Shown: positions 23,808-36,600 of the stretch, piece by piece
Numbering within the stretch: position 1 is the first letter of the stretch
Layout of the letters: the number at the start of each line of letters is the position of its first letter
From: Alitta virens
Lineage: Eukaryota; Annelida; Polychaeta; Phyllodocida; Nereididae
Length of the DNA: 64,000 nucleotides
NCBI GenBank assembly: GCA_932294295.1
Contig: OW028575.1
Location: forward strand, 16,806,058-16,870,057
Direction: 5' to 3'
Translations under genes and position numbers: made by a program
The notes under the pieces: model-generated
Told to the model about the DNA's origin: nothing
Database searches by the model: none
Seen by the model: the letters and a program-made list of their open reading frames with translations, nothing else

Positions 23808-24037
23808 ACTGTTTTGCGTTGAGTGCACTTGCTGTTACAAAACAGCATCCATTAAAATAAAATAAATTGTAGTAAGTTATATCAGGTCATTATAAATTAT
23901 GGGTGTCAGTGAAGCCAAACACTGTTTTGCGTTGAGTGCACTTGCTGTTACAAAACAGCATCCATTAAAATAAAATAAATTGTAGTAAGTTATATCAGGT
24001 CATTATAAATTATGGGTGTCAGTGAAGCCAAACACTG
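23808..24037. repeat. Recent 113 bp tandem duplication (two identical copies)
   Basis: The 113 bp unit starting ACTGTTTTGCGTTGAGTGCA is present twice in a row with no difference that I can see, followed by the first four bases (ACTG) of a third. Identity in non-coding intron sequence implies a recent duplication or an assembly artefact. Confidence 0.92.
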
Positions 24038-24885
24038 GCTTAAATAACATTTAGTATTACCTCTTAAGCCATTAGTAGCTATTATTCTAACTTATGAAGT
24101 CAATGTTAGGCAACATTTCCAGATAGAATATTTAGTTTGTTTTTATGCAAACATTGACCTAGAAATAGGTTTAAAATAGGTTTAAATGCACTAATGAGTA
24201 TATATAAATATATATATAAACAACGATTATCATCTTAACTTTTTCCTTTACATGGATTCTTTGTCATTTTATTTTCCGTGGAACTAAGTTATAATCGATT
24301 TCAAGTTGGTACTGTCATTATGTAATGTGTAAACTACTCACTTACTTACTTTCAGAGATGTCAATAATCAATTCTAGTCCAAGCCAAATTAGCAAGCTTG
24401 TAAAAGAAAAATCATACAAAACTGTTTAAGAGAGTGACCAAAGAATTGTTTGTCAAATTATGGAATTAATTCATATCAGGGATGAATTGTGTGAAGATTT
24501 TAGTCTGAGTAAAAAAGATATCATAGAATATTTAGCGACAAGTTGAATATCTGGGGTTTTTGCAAATCCTCTTTTTTTTTTGGGTGCAAATCATTGTTTT
24601 AGATATTTTATTTTTGTTATTGATCTTGAATTTATACTGTATATTTTATAGGAATAAAGCTTATAACAATAATAATATGAAGCGAAGTACAAAACCCCTC
24701 TGTGTGATCCATAACATTACAACTATAGCACATACAATGGTCTTCACTAAATGCCCTACCGCAACCGCATACCAGGATCATCTTGTACACGTCAGCCCTT
24801 GTAAGCTGTACACGCCAATAAATACAACTGCATCATTTGAGGGAGTATTTCGCATTTACCTTGTAGAGATGGGCAGATTATCTGT

Positions 24886-25028
24886 AGCTGTCGCTCTAGC
24901 TGTCGCTCTAGCTGTCGCTCTAGCTGTCGCTCTAGCTGTCGCTCTAGCTGTCGCTCTAGCTGTCGCTCTAGCTGTCGCTCTAGCTGTCGCTCTAGCTGTC
25001 GCTCTAGCTGTCGCTCTAGCTGTCCATG

Positions 25029-25060
<32 letters not shown>

Positions 25061-25081
25061 CATCTATTTATCTATCTATCG
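24886..25081. repeat. 12 bp minisatellite followed by a TCTA microsatellite
   Basis: AGCTGTCGCTCT is repeated about 11.5 times without visible change (24886-25023), then TATC/TCTA repeats run to about 25081. A 194-codon frame with a Leu-Ala-Val-Ala run is an artefact of the 12 bp period. Confidence 0.95.
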
Positions 25082-26933
25082 AAGACCAGTTTCCAATTCC
25101 CAGTCCTTGATGTAACCTATACTGATGCCAATACATTCAAATAACAATACTGTAGTTATGACTTAGACCTACTGTCAATTTGCTAACTACGTACACATCG
25201 ATCTGTTTGGCTTGGTGCACCATTTTTATGGGTCATATTTCTCTCAACATGTAATTTTAACTATTGCATGTAAAAGCAACTTAGTGGTTACACAGTGAGT
25301 GGGCATGGGCTGAAAATAACTTTGATGAGGCCCACTGCAAAAATAATGAAGCCAAAGTGTGACATGTCCCAAGCATTAGATTTTGTCGTTTTTGTAAGTT
25401 AGTGCTTCATAAAAACTCACGACCTTCTTAATAACTGCAATTTTCGTATCAATACTATTCTAATTACAACATGTCTTTTATCTGACAGCATCTAAATCCT
25501 AAATTTTACTTTTTCCGCCCTGGGAGTAAAAACAAATGAATAAATACATAATGAAATTACTGTTTAATTTAATAGAAATTACACATATGGCTATTGCCAA
25601 CTTATTTTATATGGCCTAATTTTGAATTGGTCTAACATCATTGTTTTTAAAACTTAGTCCTGCAATTATCTTTTCTCTAGTAGATCAATGAATATCTAAA
25701 AATCTGAGTAATGAATAGAGCATAACGCTCCCAACAAAATAATCTTGCCCCTAATTCAAATATAGTAGAAAAAAAGCTAAATTTAAGTTTGAGCTACAGA
25801 AATTTTCACAACTATTATTGCTATCTTTCAGCAAAATTTCAGCAATGTACATGCTAGATAACTTGCATAATTTCTTCGACAACACGTTAAATGTGGAAAT
25901 GTTCCCTCTGGTCAGTATGGAAAGCCTCTTTTGTAAGATGAACAGTAAACAGGCTGAAAAAAAAATAACTACAAAATTCTTTTAGTTTAGAAAACTAGAC
26001 TTAATATACATTACAAAATGTTAGTTTGGAAAACTAAATTATAAGCACAAATTATTGAAATCAATCATGGATATTTAATCAACTTTAAAATGTTACACTA
26101 AAAATCGTCAAGAATTCAATTTTTCTGTAGCTATTCTAGCGATGAAGTAAAGGGTATATAGCTGACTTGACACAAATTCTAAGTGCCTCATGTGGAATTT
26201 ATTTTATTTTTTTTTGGTCTCGGGCCCTTCAGAGCTACTTAGCCTACCCAGCCTTATGGGTAATCCGTCCCTGTTTTACCAATTCCAATTAGTATCACTG
26301 TTCCTAGATCCAATTAGTATCAATACGCCTTTTCTGAAAATCAGTTAATAAATGAGTGCACTATATATAGTAATTAATGATGAGGTGATTATTTCCAAGG
26401 GATATTTTGGGGTCTAATACAATACTATGGTCGAGGTTAAAAACAGACCAGTTAAGAGTGATGCTTGAACAGCATAGCTCATTGAACGGGGTTCCTTACC
26501 CTACCAATTATAGTTTCTAGCTAGGCATTTAGATAGATATTGCTGGAAATAGTTGGTTGTAACAGACCAGTAAAAATTTAACAAATAAAAATAGTGTAAT
26601 CTATAAGGTAAATATCATTCCGTTTGTATCTTTGTTTTGGCCAAGTCCCATTTATAAGAGAGTTCAGTAGTTCTGAAATTCGCGACCAGAGGCACTAAAA
26701 TAAAAATTTGGGGCTGCCTTCTTGGCATCAGTTTGGGCGAAAATAGCAGATTTTACAAATACAAATTTATTTATTGTCGGTTGATACAAAAAAAAATGTG
26801 CTATTTTTCTACATATTTGCTCTTTTCCGACATAGCAGACTTTGTAAGTTTTCTCAAGAAAGGGTTATTTCCAAAAACTGCCCAGTATTCGACAATATAT
26901 ACAGAGTTAAGGGGCGTTCACACTATCATGGAT

Positions 26934-27202
26934 AAGACCTACGTATGACCACGTATGAAAATATTTTTTCACTATGGTTCATCCACCTTCTGTGCGAGAG
27001 ATCTACGAGTGCCTCACTCATGCTTGGCAACGGATGTTCAGCGAGCGTTTGACGGACGTCCGGCGAGCGTTTGATGGATGTCCGCAGAACGATCTACGAT
27101 TGCTCCACGTATGCTCGTGGAAAGAAGTTATACGTGATTAACAGAGTCACGAGTGAGCTCGTATAGCCCATTTTTTTATGTACATGGTCACTCGTAGGTC
27201 TT
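26934..27202. mobile_element. MITE-like element with imperfect inverted ends
   Basis: AAGACCTACGTATGACCACG at 26934 pairs with the complement of 27179-27202 (AAGACCTACGAGTGACCATG) with a few mismatches. The interior is CpG-rich and repeats GCGAGCGTTTGAYGGAYGTCCG twice. The word GGGGCGTTCACACT lies just outside the left arm. Confidence 0.6.
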
Positions 27203-27431
27203 TAGGTCTCGTTGGCTTTAGAGATAGGCCTATGAAGTAGAATTAAAGGGTAGGTAAAATGCGAAAATCCTTCAATAAATGAGAATTTGAAAAATATTTC
27301 AATTAAAGTATTTTAAAAGGTGAGCTGTACCACCTATTTCCAATCCACACCTTAAAATCTTCATTATCCCAGGATCCTTAGAACCTACACAACTGACTCT
27401 AGTGTCAATAGTAACATCTTCAATAAATTCA

Positions 27432-27685
27432 ATTGGTCGTAAAGAACGTTATGCAAATAAGTTTAAGGAAGTAGCCAATGAGGAGTGAGCAGGAGGAGAT
27501 TTAAGCAGTACTCCCACAAGGTTACCCATAGAGTTATAAGTTGAGGTCTGAGGGACTTGTTTGGAGCCGTTGGCCGCGTGTCAGCTTGCAGCTGGAGCCA
27601 GAGAAAAGCTCTGCCCTATTAACACAAGCGGAGTTGTGGCAGCAGCAGCAGTAGCACAAAGTATTCTTTATCACCCATCATCAAC
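27432..27685 (+). promoter_or_regulatory. Candidate promoter and 5' UTR of the nested precursor gene
   Basis: In order: an inverted CCAAT (ATTGG, 27432-27436), a POU octamer ATGCAAAT (27451-27458), a direct CCAAT (27475-27479) and TATAAG (27535-27540). The start of transcription would fall near 27565-27575, about 115 bp upstream of the ATG at 27686. The arrangement fits a regulated, tissue-specific promoter; this is inferred from motifs only. Confidence 0.45.
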
Positions 27686-30600
27686 ATGGTGAGGCTAGGC
27701 CTGCTCTGGATCGCCTTCGTTGTTCTTCTTCTTTCATGCTTCACATCAGGTAATTCATCACTTTTTTTAAATTAATTTTCTGTGTACCTCAAGTATTAAG
27801 AACACTCCAGGTGGTTTTAATTCTGGATTTCTTTTACCTTTTCACCAGTTTTGGGACCAACATTGATTTGTCGTGTGAAATCAACTGTAATAGTTACTAC
27901 TTAATTTAGCCCAATCAGGAACAATGAAAATGTTTACTTAATTACTTTAAATTTTGGGTAAAAAAAAATATATATTAAATGAATACAGAAAACATGCACA
28001 ATCTTAATTTACTGGCCCAGAAAATGCTTTTTGTGTATTCAAAGCTGTATGACAGAAACTTTATGCAGTTAACAGAAAAATCACATACATTATGCTGGAA
28101 CACTTTACAGCAAATAAACTTGCATGGACTGGCCGCAATTTTGAGAATTTTACCGAAACCTCTGAATATTGGGTTAAATTAGTTTAATGATTATTATATT
28201 GCGTAGTGGAATGATTAAATTCGCCGGGTAACGCCTGTGATTGGAAATCAAATCAAAGTTTATAAACAACTAGAGCACATAAGATGTGCAACAAAGGCGG
28301 CTGGAGGACTGTTGTATACATGTTGACTGGCGGATTAGTAATTAGAGGTGTATTTCAGTCTTCCCGAGATCCAGTTTCCTTTGCAGGACATTCGGTCCTG
28401 CAAAGTGGTAATACTCGCTGGACTGACATAGTTTTTGTCGGACCGAATAAATGCGTGTATGTATAACTTTATCTATAATTGCTAACAACATAATTTTGAA
28501 ATACCATTATTAGACATATTTGTCATCATGGATAAATAAATACGGTTTTTTTAACAAACAAAAAATAACAACACGCAATAACACTCTAGTATTAGATAAT
28601 GAGATATTTCTGATCAACAAATGATAATTACTCATCGTGTATCAAACTGGGAAGTGACCAATTGTGGTCATAACTGACAGCTTTTTTTTCAAATGAATTC
28701 ATAAGCAGGTAATGTGGCTATGTAAAACGTATAAACATAGAGAACCATATGCCAATGATGACATGCATGGGCTCATAGGTGTACTATACCTACATAGGTA
28801 CTAGTGCAAGGTAGACACGTGGTAGTTCTAACAAGCCTGCACTTTTACCTAATAACTATATGTATTATTTAATTAGCTTATAAATAATCCAGGGTTTAAA
28901 CTCTTAAATACATCTTGCAGTCATGGATTGCAATACACTCCATATGAAGGTGTGAGGATTGAATTGCTCCTTCAGTGTCACCTCCTTCCTTCAATTGCGA
29001 TTTACTTTGAGTATGGCCAGAACAAAAGAGTAAATCAAAGCCCCCTGTTAATTGCTATTAACATTGCTTACTATACACAAAAATCGCGCCGGACACGCGG
29101 ACGGCTTGAAGACGCTATTTCGCCGAACCGCGTGAAAAAACAGCGGGCCGACGATCTTCAGGAAGACTGTGTATTTTGCCTTGGAAATATTGCGAGGAAA
29201 AAGCGTTATGATGTTCGTTGACAATTGAAAGTTTGATTGTAGCCGTTCTGGTTGTAGCCGTTTTGGGAATACCACAACATTTTGTAGCCGTAGCATTTGA
29301 CAGCTGACATTATCAAAGCGAACGCTCGCTAACCACGACGACTGGAGTGCATAATTTCGTCAAAAGTTGATCAAATTTCACAAGTATACATAAATTAAAA
29401 GCCAGAACATCATAGAATAGCTTTCTAAAACAACAAAAACTGTATCCACTCCCTGTCGAAACTGCAAAATTAGCCGTGTTAATCGGACATTTAGTTGTGT
29501 TGTAGCATTGACCTACATAGCTGTCTCGACAGGTCACTGAGCATGTTCGAATACATTAAAATACGAAAAGAGGGCCCCGGTGGGTATTCAAAATTGAACG
29601 ACCAATCAACGCTAAGACACTGCAAGAATTCCCCGTCAGGGGCCTTTTGCCCGAACATGCACGAAGCCATAAAACAAACTTCGGTCATTTCCACTGGAGT
29701 TCGCCATCTTGCTCATCGCAGAGGCACAGTGTGAAAAATGCATCTTTTCACCGGCGATTTGTACCAACTTATACTGGACGAAATGCTACCAAAAAGTATA
29801 CAGTTCTGAAGCAAGTCGTCGACTGCCTGCTGACAAAATGCTAAGTCTGTAGAGTCATTTTTGTGGCGTGAATCGCGGCACACAGACACTATTTTTTCGT
29901 CCCCACTGATTTAACATGCGTTTTCAAATTTGCCGCCGACCTAGTTGTAAAAGCGGATACAACGCCTTGTCACGCTGGCTTCCGAAGACCGATGCATACA
30001 AAGTCGGCAGCTAATGCTGCCGCCATTTAATGATCTAATGCTTCGAAGATTCATATCAGCTTACTCTGTTTGTTCCGGGTCTTTTACTTTCTACCTGTGT
30101 TAAGTAGGACCCCTTTCGGGGGGGGGGGGGGGGGAGGGTGTACGACTAAAACATGATTCTCTATAACACTTGCACTTGGATTTGACACATGAAGATAGGC
30201 AGCTCTTGAAACCCAGTGGTGGCGACTTAGCTGAATTTAAAAAATATCAAAATACTCAAGTGACACATTTTTGTGAATTAAACTAACTAATAACGAATAA
30301 GATGATTAAGATCACTTACTAAACCATGGTTCAAACTTTCTCCAATATATAAATTTTCTGCCATTTATTGTACCTTGAACTGCCTTAACTGATAAGGCAA
30401 AATCGCTAATTTGAGAACTTTGACCTTAATGCAACTAGTAGAGTTAGAGTTTATTTATTTTCACCAATCTCACATGAAAAAGTTCCAAATTAACAATGAT
30501 GATTTAATGGTTGAGTATCCTTGTATTATGGAAAGAATTTACAAAATATTTTCTTTTTCTTTTTGAAAGCAATTGCAAAGTTCTCCATCCACATACACTG

Positions 30601-33600
30601 AATATTGAAACTTTACTGTTATGTTGAAGATTCCATTGGATTCCTTGTACTTATCAATAAATTAACAAAGTCACAGCTATCTCCATTTTTGTCCTGTCAA
30701 GATGCAATAACATCAGACAACCACAAAAACCTCGCTGAATCTGGGCAGACACCGGATATTTCATTCCAGATGTGACATTGTTGAAAGCACGTATTGATTA
30801 CATTTCATTAATTTAATTAGGGCTCATTTCATAATTTTTTTTTAATGAGAGAAGAATTTATAGCCAAAGTCAATTAAATTGCATGAAGGGATAAAACTGC
30901 ATCACAGTAAAAGGCAGGTTCAAACATGACATCCAGTCGCCTACCAGCATATTGTGTCGCAATTATGAAACATCTATACTCGAAATATTCTCTTCACATT
31001 TTCAACTGGACCTAAACTGGACATAAGCCATGCGTAATAATTACAAATAAATCAAACTTACACACCGTCTATCTCATAGCAAAACCAGTTATAGCTAAAA
31101 TGGTGTTTTTCAGGAGGCTGGAGAAACAAAAGTGGTTGTTAATGTCAATTTTTTTTCATTCAAAGAACGCAATGTAGGGCATTAAATTATATGGTGAGAT
31201 TTCACAGGTCTTAGGAAAGTAATATCCCTTTAGTTATAATCTAATTTTTTTAAATAAATTCCATTTGGTTTGTTTTGGCAGAAAGATTTTAATGTTTGGT
31301 TGCACGAAAAACAAGCCATGGCAAACTGTCTGTTTATCCCTTGGTTTGGTTACATGTAAAAAGACACCACGACAAGTTTTCTGGATGAGCCATGAAGCTA
31401 TTGCCGCTAGGTCTATTGAATAGAATACATTGAAAAAGACACCAACTGAATTATAAGGGCCGTGCATACTATTTCTCTGTCACTTTACAAAATAATTATG
31501 TTTAAAAAGCCACAACTAAAGTTATTCTGCTTTTAATTGCCAATTTGTACATGGAAACTTAAACTAGCAAAACAAGATGTATTTTTGGTCTTTCTTAAAA
31601 CAGTAAAAATCAGCTTTTAATCCCGGTTTTGATCTCACACTGTGAAAGAGCACTTTTGAAAATGAGTTATTAAAAAATACACCCCCATAGCAGTTAACAG
31701 GTCCTTCCATGAATCCGACGACACATTCATATTTCTGTGACAAAATAATAACATTTAATGAAATATATGTGGAAACCAAGAGAGGTAGCTTTGCCCTTGC
31801 TAGTCAGAGTGAGCCGCCAGCGAGACGGTCCAACTCTCGTTTAATGACGTAATGGTAACGTAACTTTTAGATGACGAATAAATCAAACAATGGTTTGACT
31901 ATCTACCTGGGTTAATTACGAAATGCCTATCAATGACTTAACATCAGCCAGACTCATTTTAGTAATTGGCCAATTTGACTGTTGCTCCCAAACTGTAGGC
32001 TCCTAGCAGTATGCTAATGAATCGAAACACCTTATATCAGAACTTATAGAGGGGACTGGCTGAAAATAAATCGCACTTAAGAAATATAATGCAATCCAAG
32101 TTTTGGTGGTATTTATTAGATTTGGCAGGTGTACTTTACAGCCAAATAATCAAAACAAATGATTTGAGACGTTTCAGGTGACACAATTTCCGGTAGGCTA
32201 CTACTAGCTGGGTGTCATGTGTGAACCTGCCTTTTACTGTGGTCCAATTTCATTGATAAATAAAAGACTTTATGACTTTAGTTCTATGGGCAAATTTATC
32301 AAACAAGATATATTGTTCTATTAATTGATATCAGCTGCATGGATTCTAAGTTACAAAAACGTTATAGATTTATCAATTATATAACGTGAATAGTACATTT
32401 GATTACATCAATGCATCAAACCAGTTAGCCTCTTGTTTATGTAACTCGTGCCCCAAAAGGATCCTACACTAAGTATCATCTGCTAACAGCAACTAATATG
32501 GCTTATCAGTGGAAGTAGGCGCAATTAAGGCAGGATGTCATGGCTGCACTTGATATGATATAACTTACTCAGAGCTAATGATATATAATATATGTATAAT
32601 GGCCTGTCAAAAATCCCATAATGACCATTTAAGAGCCTTAGACACATTATACCGACAAATAATCTATCTAAAAATGTTTAATGTGACTCTCCTTTGTCAA
32701 TTTTTTAAAATAATATGCAGTGTATTTTGAAACATTTTTTCAGTAGTTTTTTCTACTAGTACCATTTAGTTGTTACAATATCTGTATATGCTCATTTCAC
32801 ATCCCACCCAAAAACAGATAATGGACTAAATAATTTGAGCACGTGCAGCTTCATGTTCCAACAGAAATAAAACATTCACGCGCAGAACAAGTTGTTTCGC
32901 ATTGAGACCCTAATTATGAATAACCAGAATAGTAATTCAGCAGTGCATGTTCAGATGGCCCGAGGGGAGAGCCAAACATAGGCCCTAGCAGATCTGCCAG
33001 CCTGACTAGCTGGTTGAAAGCAGCCAAAATGCAAGCAAGGCCAGTGGTATTCTTGCATTGTGTTGTGTAATGTATTTTTTTTTTGTAGCTTTTTTTTAAA
33101 ATACCCATTTGTGGTACAGCACTTTCTTGGTGTCTCTGGTATGAAGGTCAGCTTCATAGGCAAGTTACCATGGGACAGACGTGATTATGGAATTATAGTT
33201 TCGTTTCCAAGTCAATGAAAACTGCTGCAAAAGAGAAAATATACATTCGTAGTGTCGAAAGCATACTCTTTCCTGGCCACATACAGACAGTTGTCAGATC
33301 AAATTTCTCAACAACTGAACAAGAAACCATTCATTCTGCTCTTTACACTGAATTAAACATAGGTCCATTGAATTTGATTAGGTTTTTCCTGATACGTGCA
33401 CTTATATTGTTTGTCGTTAGATAATATTCAACAAACTATTCTGAAATAGACAATTATTTTTTTAGAGTGTTGAAAAGTAATACAATCCCCATCTGGTTAT
33501 TTTTGGGACTGAAATCTGCTTTTTAAATGAACTCATTCAAAATTGCATCATACTTCAAATTATATACGACATATTAGCAGTGACATCGCCCACAGCTCAC

Positions 33601-36600
33601 TGAAGGGCTGATAACCATGACAACATAAATGTGTGTTACAAGCTTAGTGAGACAAACTACAATTCACACCCACAGTTGCCATTAGATCTTGGTGGGTGGG
33701 TGATTAGGGCTTTACGTCCTGTATTTCTGCACCAGTTGGGCTAATTAGGACAGGTAGAGACCATGGCAATGAGACGAAGGATGAAACAGCCATCCAACTT
33801 AGGCTCGACCGGGAATCGAACCCAGGACCCAGCGGTTGGCATTAGATCTTGGTAGTGCCTTAACCAGTGGGCCCACTAATCTATTCTAGCTCACTATACT
33901 GTCTTCATATCAGAAATGCACATATGATACAGCCTGGTCTCCATCAATGAATTAACACAATGAAGGAGTATCCTATCATGAGAGATGATGAGCACGTCCC
34001 GTTCCCGTGTCACCATAAGACTCTTTACATCCCTTCTAGGTATCTTTATCATAGACATATCATATTGTCACATATGGCTGTACGTATCTTTTGCTCATAA
34101 CTTTATATTGAGACATGCAGTTGTCGCTTTTGACTTCTTCTTTTTTTCAATGTATCTATCCTGTGATTTGTACTGTTGTTCCAAATTCCTGTTCGTACCT
34201 GACATACTATTCATGTTGTACCAATGTTTCCATAGCTGTCTTTTGTTGTATAGTTAACGTACCTTACCTCAACATTTGTTACACCAGGCCTTGCTAATAC
34301 TGACTCGTACTTGTTTAAAAAGACTTTAGTCACACCAAAGATATACGCCTACCATACTATAATAGAAGTGATTTAATAATTAGCTTCATTCAGTAATAAT
34401 ATCCAGTCTTCTCCAATGCTATCTACCACTTTTACTTCAGATTGTAAACTCTGATGGTGGCCCACTGACAGTTCAAAAATTCACTAAATTGATATTGAAT
34501 ATGTATTTTTGTATTAACAAGCCCATAATACTATAACATTTATTTATGCAGTATTTTACTGCTATGAGATTGAGGCCACTTTGTCATACATTATGGACTT
34601 ACCAGCAAATTCAACGTGATCCCTGATTGGTAAAAATAAAAATACCCCAGTTAAGAAAAAGACCCCAGTCCTGACAACAACTAACAAAACTTGCAGTTGG
34701 TAGAATTGATATGTAAACTTATTTTGTCTTCTTCTGCTAAAACTGCATTGATGAGTCACACTCCTATATGTTTCTATGTCATGATGACTCATAAGGTAGT
34801 TATGACTCATTTTGGGGAATTAAATGGTCAATCATCTGCCACCAATGACTCGTCAAGGGCAATTTTCACTTTACAAGTGAACGAAAGTTCACATATCACC
34901 ACAGTTATCAGTCATGTTGCCCTCAAGTCAAACCGGCTACAACAAAGTCACAAGCAACAAAGGTGGCAATTTGACTGAGTGGGGCCAGGAGACTTTTTTA
35001 CCACTCCTTAATTCATGTACATACAAAAGCATTTCGGTGTGATAGTTCGAAACTTTCAATAAATGCAGGCAAAATTACAAAGGAAGGACTTGTGACGTCA
35101 TCAAGATCAATATTTGCAATTTTGATGGAATCTCACAGCATTTAATTAGGCTAACAGCATGTCATCCAAATATCTTTGAGGTCTGCATCTGATGGAGTCT
35201 TTGTGTTGCATTTATATATTTGTAGCTTTAGACTTGCATCATCAACAGTTTTACAACCGAATCATCTCATCTATCTGATGGTTTACAGTTGGCGGCAAAA
35301 ATAAAAGAAAGAAGAAGTTTCATTGCAGTTATTGTAACGACCCTATTTGTTGGAAAGATGCTAAGAGAATGTTATTTCTTCTGAACAATTTAATTTGCGG
35401 AGCAAAAACACTCAACTGTTTGTTTGGGGAGTTTGCTATTTTGAGAAATATAGCAATACAGAAGCAGAATAAGCATTGTTGAGATTGTTTTAATTCAAGG
35501 CAATTGTGTTGTGAATAATGACAATTGTGAGAGATTGTGAAACCATGATGTTGACAAAAGAGAAATTACAGGATTTCTACTTATGCTTTCTCAGGATGTG
35601 CTTATATAACTTCAAGGAATTTCTTTCAGTTTGATTGCTATTTCAGAACAATTTGGCAATGCTCATGAAGCCTTATGTGAAGTTTTCAATTTTTCTTGAT
35701 ATGTCCTATGAAAGATTTGAATTTGTCCAAATAGACATGGTATAGTGCAGGCAAGATAGTATGCCTAATCAGACATAGCATGTTATCTGGGAGGGAGTGT
35801 GACTCGTACATATACACCCAAGGTCACTTCTATATAAGACGGGCATATCAACCCCTTGACCACTCACAGGTACTCAGGTTGCTTCATCATTCGCAACATT
35901 GCCTTGGCACCTGCCTGTGCTGATCAGCCCAATCTGGTGCCCCAATCTGGTGCAGTAAAAGGGGACGTAAAGCCCGTCTCACCTACACACCACTCACAGT
36001 AACTCTCCTCAAAGGACATATAATTTATTTTATTTTATTTTTTACAACACTTGTCCCGTATTACCATCCCTGTCCTTCCATTTGCTCATTATTGTTGTCA
36101 CTGTTTTGTATGACTTGGGTCTAATTAACGAACCCAATACAATGGCATCTCCAGAGAATATATGAACCAGCTTTTTTTCTCTGAAGGATCAAATCACACC
36201 AGAGACAGATGAGACAAGTATAATTATACTGATTGGCTCAGTCATACTGCGAGTAATTCTAAAGCCGTATCAGGAAACTGATTGGTGGAGCAAAACAACC
36301 ACATCACGAAGCCCACCTTCAGACAGCCAAATATTCATACCAGAGACAGCAAATAACCTTAATTGTGAAACTATTCATTGATTGTGTATATATAAATTCA
36401 TTAGTGTGGTAACCCAGATAGCATTCCAATTCCTATCGACGTCGGCGCGATGTCGGTGACGTCAAACCGATGTAGAAACGACGCTGGCCCGATTTGGAAT
36501 GCAATCTGGCAACTATGTATATAACATGCCAGCATATTCTAAAAGCATCAAAGGCCGATCATTTATCAAAAAATATTATCTTTTTTGCCAAAATATCAAC

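Noticed and set aside
24560..25144. 194-codon plus frame with a Leu-Ala-Val-Ala run
   Set aside because: Its core is the 12 bp minisatellite and TCTA microsatellite; flanking residues have no coding character.
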